Of a DNA stretch of 14,581 nt, positions 13,563-14,581 are shown one piece after another. The first letter of the stretch is position 1. Every line of letters starts with the position of its first letter. The position numbers were made by a program, and so were the translations under genes. The notes beneath the pieces were generated by a model that saw only the letters and a program-made list of their open reading frames with translations, was not told the DNA's origin and searched no databases. This stretch comes from Candidatus Pelethomonas intestinigallinarum (GTDB taxonomy: Bacteria > Bacillota > Clostridia > Oscillospirales > Oscillospiraceae), in NCBI GenBank assembly GCA_018712665.1, contig DVGP01000195.1:1-14581 (forward strand). Reading direction: 5' to 3'.

Positions 13563-14191
13563 AAAAATGGAAGGGGATCATCATGATGGGAGGAAAACAT
13601 ACCATGAAAAACCAGTGGAAGCGCAGCGCCGTCGTGGCCACGGTGCTGGTGTTCGTGTGCGCGGCGGTATATCTCAACTGGCGCTATGCCGGGAACGTGG
13701 CGGAGCAGGCGGCGGCAAACCAGGGGACGGAACAGCAGGTGCTGGAGCAGGAAAACGGCGAGAGCACAAAGGTGCTGGGGGACGCCGCCCTGGTGGGCGG
13801 CGAGGTGGTGGACGCCTCCCAGGCCGCCTCGGCCTCCAGCGGCTACTTTGACACCGCCCGGCTCAGCCGCCAGCAGTCCCGGGACAACGCCCTGAGCCTG
13901 CTGCGGGAGGCCGCGGCCCAGGAGGGTGCGGAGCAGGCGGCCGTGGACGAGGCCAACCAGGCCATCCAGACCATCGCCGGCTACACCATGCTGGAGAGCC
14001 AGGTGGAGAGCCTGATCGTGGCCAAGGGGTACGCCGACTGCGTGGCCTTCATGGGAGAGGGCGGCATCAGCATCGTGGTCTCCGCCGCCGAGGACGGCCT
14101 GCAGACCGAGGATGTGGCTAAGATCACCGACATCGTCCTCAGCGAGACCGACTACACCGCCGACCAGATCACCATCATGGAGGCCAACTGA
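13559..14191 (+). CDS. spoIIIAH: SpoIIIAH, SpoIIQ-binding channel protein
   Basis: SpoIIIAH is a YscJ/FliF-like ring protein of the mother cell that interlocks with forespore SpoIIQ. The ATG at 13559 overlaps the spoIIIAG stop and has AAGGAGG 9 nt upstream, giving 210 residues. An ATG at 13604 (MKNQWKRS, with GGGAGG 10 nt upstream) would give 195 and matches the usual N-terminus directly before the anchor, so it remains possible. A membrane segment spans about 22-38. The linker is acidic and Q-rich; the C-terminal domain (about 95-210) contains the helix-strand pattern with DNALSLLREAAAQE, SQVESLIVAKGYADCVAF and ISIVVSAAEDGL. It is the last gene of the operon. Confidence 0.95.
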   Translation: MKKWKGIIMMGGKHTMKNQWKRSAVVATVLVFVCAAVYLNWRYAGNVAEQAAANQGTEQQVLEQENGESTKVLGDAALVGGEVVDASQAASASSGYFDTARLSRQQSRDNALSLLREAAAQEGAEQAAVDEANQAIQTIAGYTMLESQVESLIVAKGYADCVAFMGEGGISIVVSAAEDGLQTEDVAKITDIVLSETDYTADQITIMEAN

Positions 14192-14201
14192 CGGTTCGAC
14201 T

Positions 14202-14225
14202 TGTGGGGCCCTTCGGGGCCCCACA
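14202..14225 (+). terminator. Hairpin terminating the spoIIIA operon
   Basis: TGTGGGGCCC pairs with GGGCCCCACA (10 bp) around the very stable TTCG tetraloop closed by C-G, ten bases after the spoIIIAH stop. Only a short T-run follows (CCCCGTTT), so efficiency as an intrinsic terminator is uncertain, but position and stability suit an operon end. Confidence 0.7.
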
Positions 14226-14230
14226 CCCCG

Positions 14231-14581
14231 TTTCGCTTCGCCTGTGCCGGCGAATGGCACCGATGGGCCTAGATTCGCCCATCGCCGGGCGGAGAAGCCT
14301 TTTTCCCGAATAGGTACCATGCTATTCGATGGCTTATGGGGGCTCCGCCCCCACCCCCCGAAGGTCCTGGGCCTCCCCGGCCCAGACCCGGGTCACTTTT
14401 TGCTCGTGCAAAAAGTAACCAAAAACACGCACGGGAGGAGAAACCCTTTCGATGGGGTTTCTCCCCCGTGACCCCCTCTTCCGCGACGACACAAAGGGGG
14501 GCGCCCGCCCCCCTTTGGAAACCCCCGCATAACCTCCGGTCTCTCTGTTCGTCGGTGGAAGCACCTCTCAGGACTTGCAGG
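14231..14581. repeat. Gene-free intergenic tract: array of seven hairpins
   Basis: No gene is visible here. Successive inverted repeats lie at 14237-14254 (6 bp), 14261-14284 (8 bp), 14337-14353 (7 bp), 14367-14385 (7 bp), 14395-14416 (ACTTTTTGC/GCAAAAAGT, 9 bp, TCGT loop), 14431-14469 (15 bp with one bulged A, 8-nt loop) and 14492-14517 (11 bp). Short open frames across both strands are by-products of these palindromes (each strand reads QKVT at the 14395-14416 palindrome). The layout resembles dispersed palindromic intergenic repeats, but only one copy is in the window. The last ~60 bases hold nothing I can assign. Confidence 0.6.

Noticed and set aside
14112..14564. Short open frames on both strands after spoIIIAH
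   Set aside because: They run through palindromes, so both strands give similar peptides (QKVT); no ribosome site or domain. Better explained as repeat DNA.
1..14581. CRISPR arrays, tRNA or rRNA genes, insertion sequences, toxin-antitoxin or phage genes
   Set aside because: None were seen on either strand: no regularly spaced direct repeats, no tRNA-like cloverleaf with T-arm signature, and no transposase or integrase motifs.

Overview
The window is GC-rich DNA from an endospore-forming Firmicute. It carries a complete eight-gene spoIIIA operon, Gram-positive sigma-A-type promoters, and an ethanolamine-utilisation (eut) locus of the Firmicutes type controlled by an EutV/EutW two-component system. 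A high-GC sporulating gut Clostridia member (Oscillospiraceae, of the Flavonifractor/Lawsonibacter kind) fits best. That placement is inference; no rRNA or other taxonomic marker is present.

Minus strand, right to left (8271 down to 1): a sigma-A-like promoter drives an NhaC-type antiporter. A nearly identical promoter then drives eutV (ANTAR response regulator) and eutW (histidine kinase), which are 4 nt apart. Between eutW and eutA lies a regulated transcription terminator whose 5' arm overlaps the second of two hexaloop hairpins, the classic EutV antitermination layout. Behind it come eutA (reactivase), eutB and eutC (the two subunits of adenosylcobalamin-dependent ethanolamine ammonia-lyase) and eutL (microcompartment shell), which runs off the left edge. 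The expected logic is: ethanolamine sensed by EutW, phosphorylation of EutV, binding of the paired hairpins, read-through into eutABCL.

Plus strand, left to right (8421 to 14191): a monocistronic MgtC/SapB-family membrane protein with its own promoter and a strong terminator, then a near-consensus sigma-E promoter and spoIIIAA-AB-AC-AD-AE-AF-AG-AH. These are tightly packed, with one-to-four-base overlaps or short gaps, and end in a UUCG-tetraloop hairpin. The products build the mother-cell half of the feeding-tube (SpoIIIA-SpoIIQ) complex across the forespore membranes. From about 14230 to the right edge there is no gene, only a dense run of hairpins.

Most unusual points: (1) EutV appears to carry two ANTAR domains in tandem; (2) both antiterminator hexaloops have A, not the usual G, at position 4, and the eutV leader carries a look-alike hairpin; (3) a 54-bp promoter block is shared by nhaC and eutV; (4) the intergenic palindrome mosaic after spoIIIAH.
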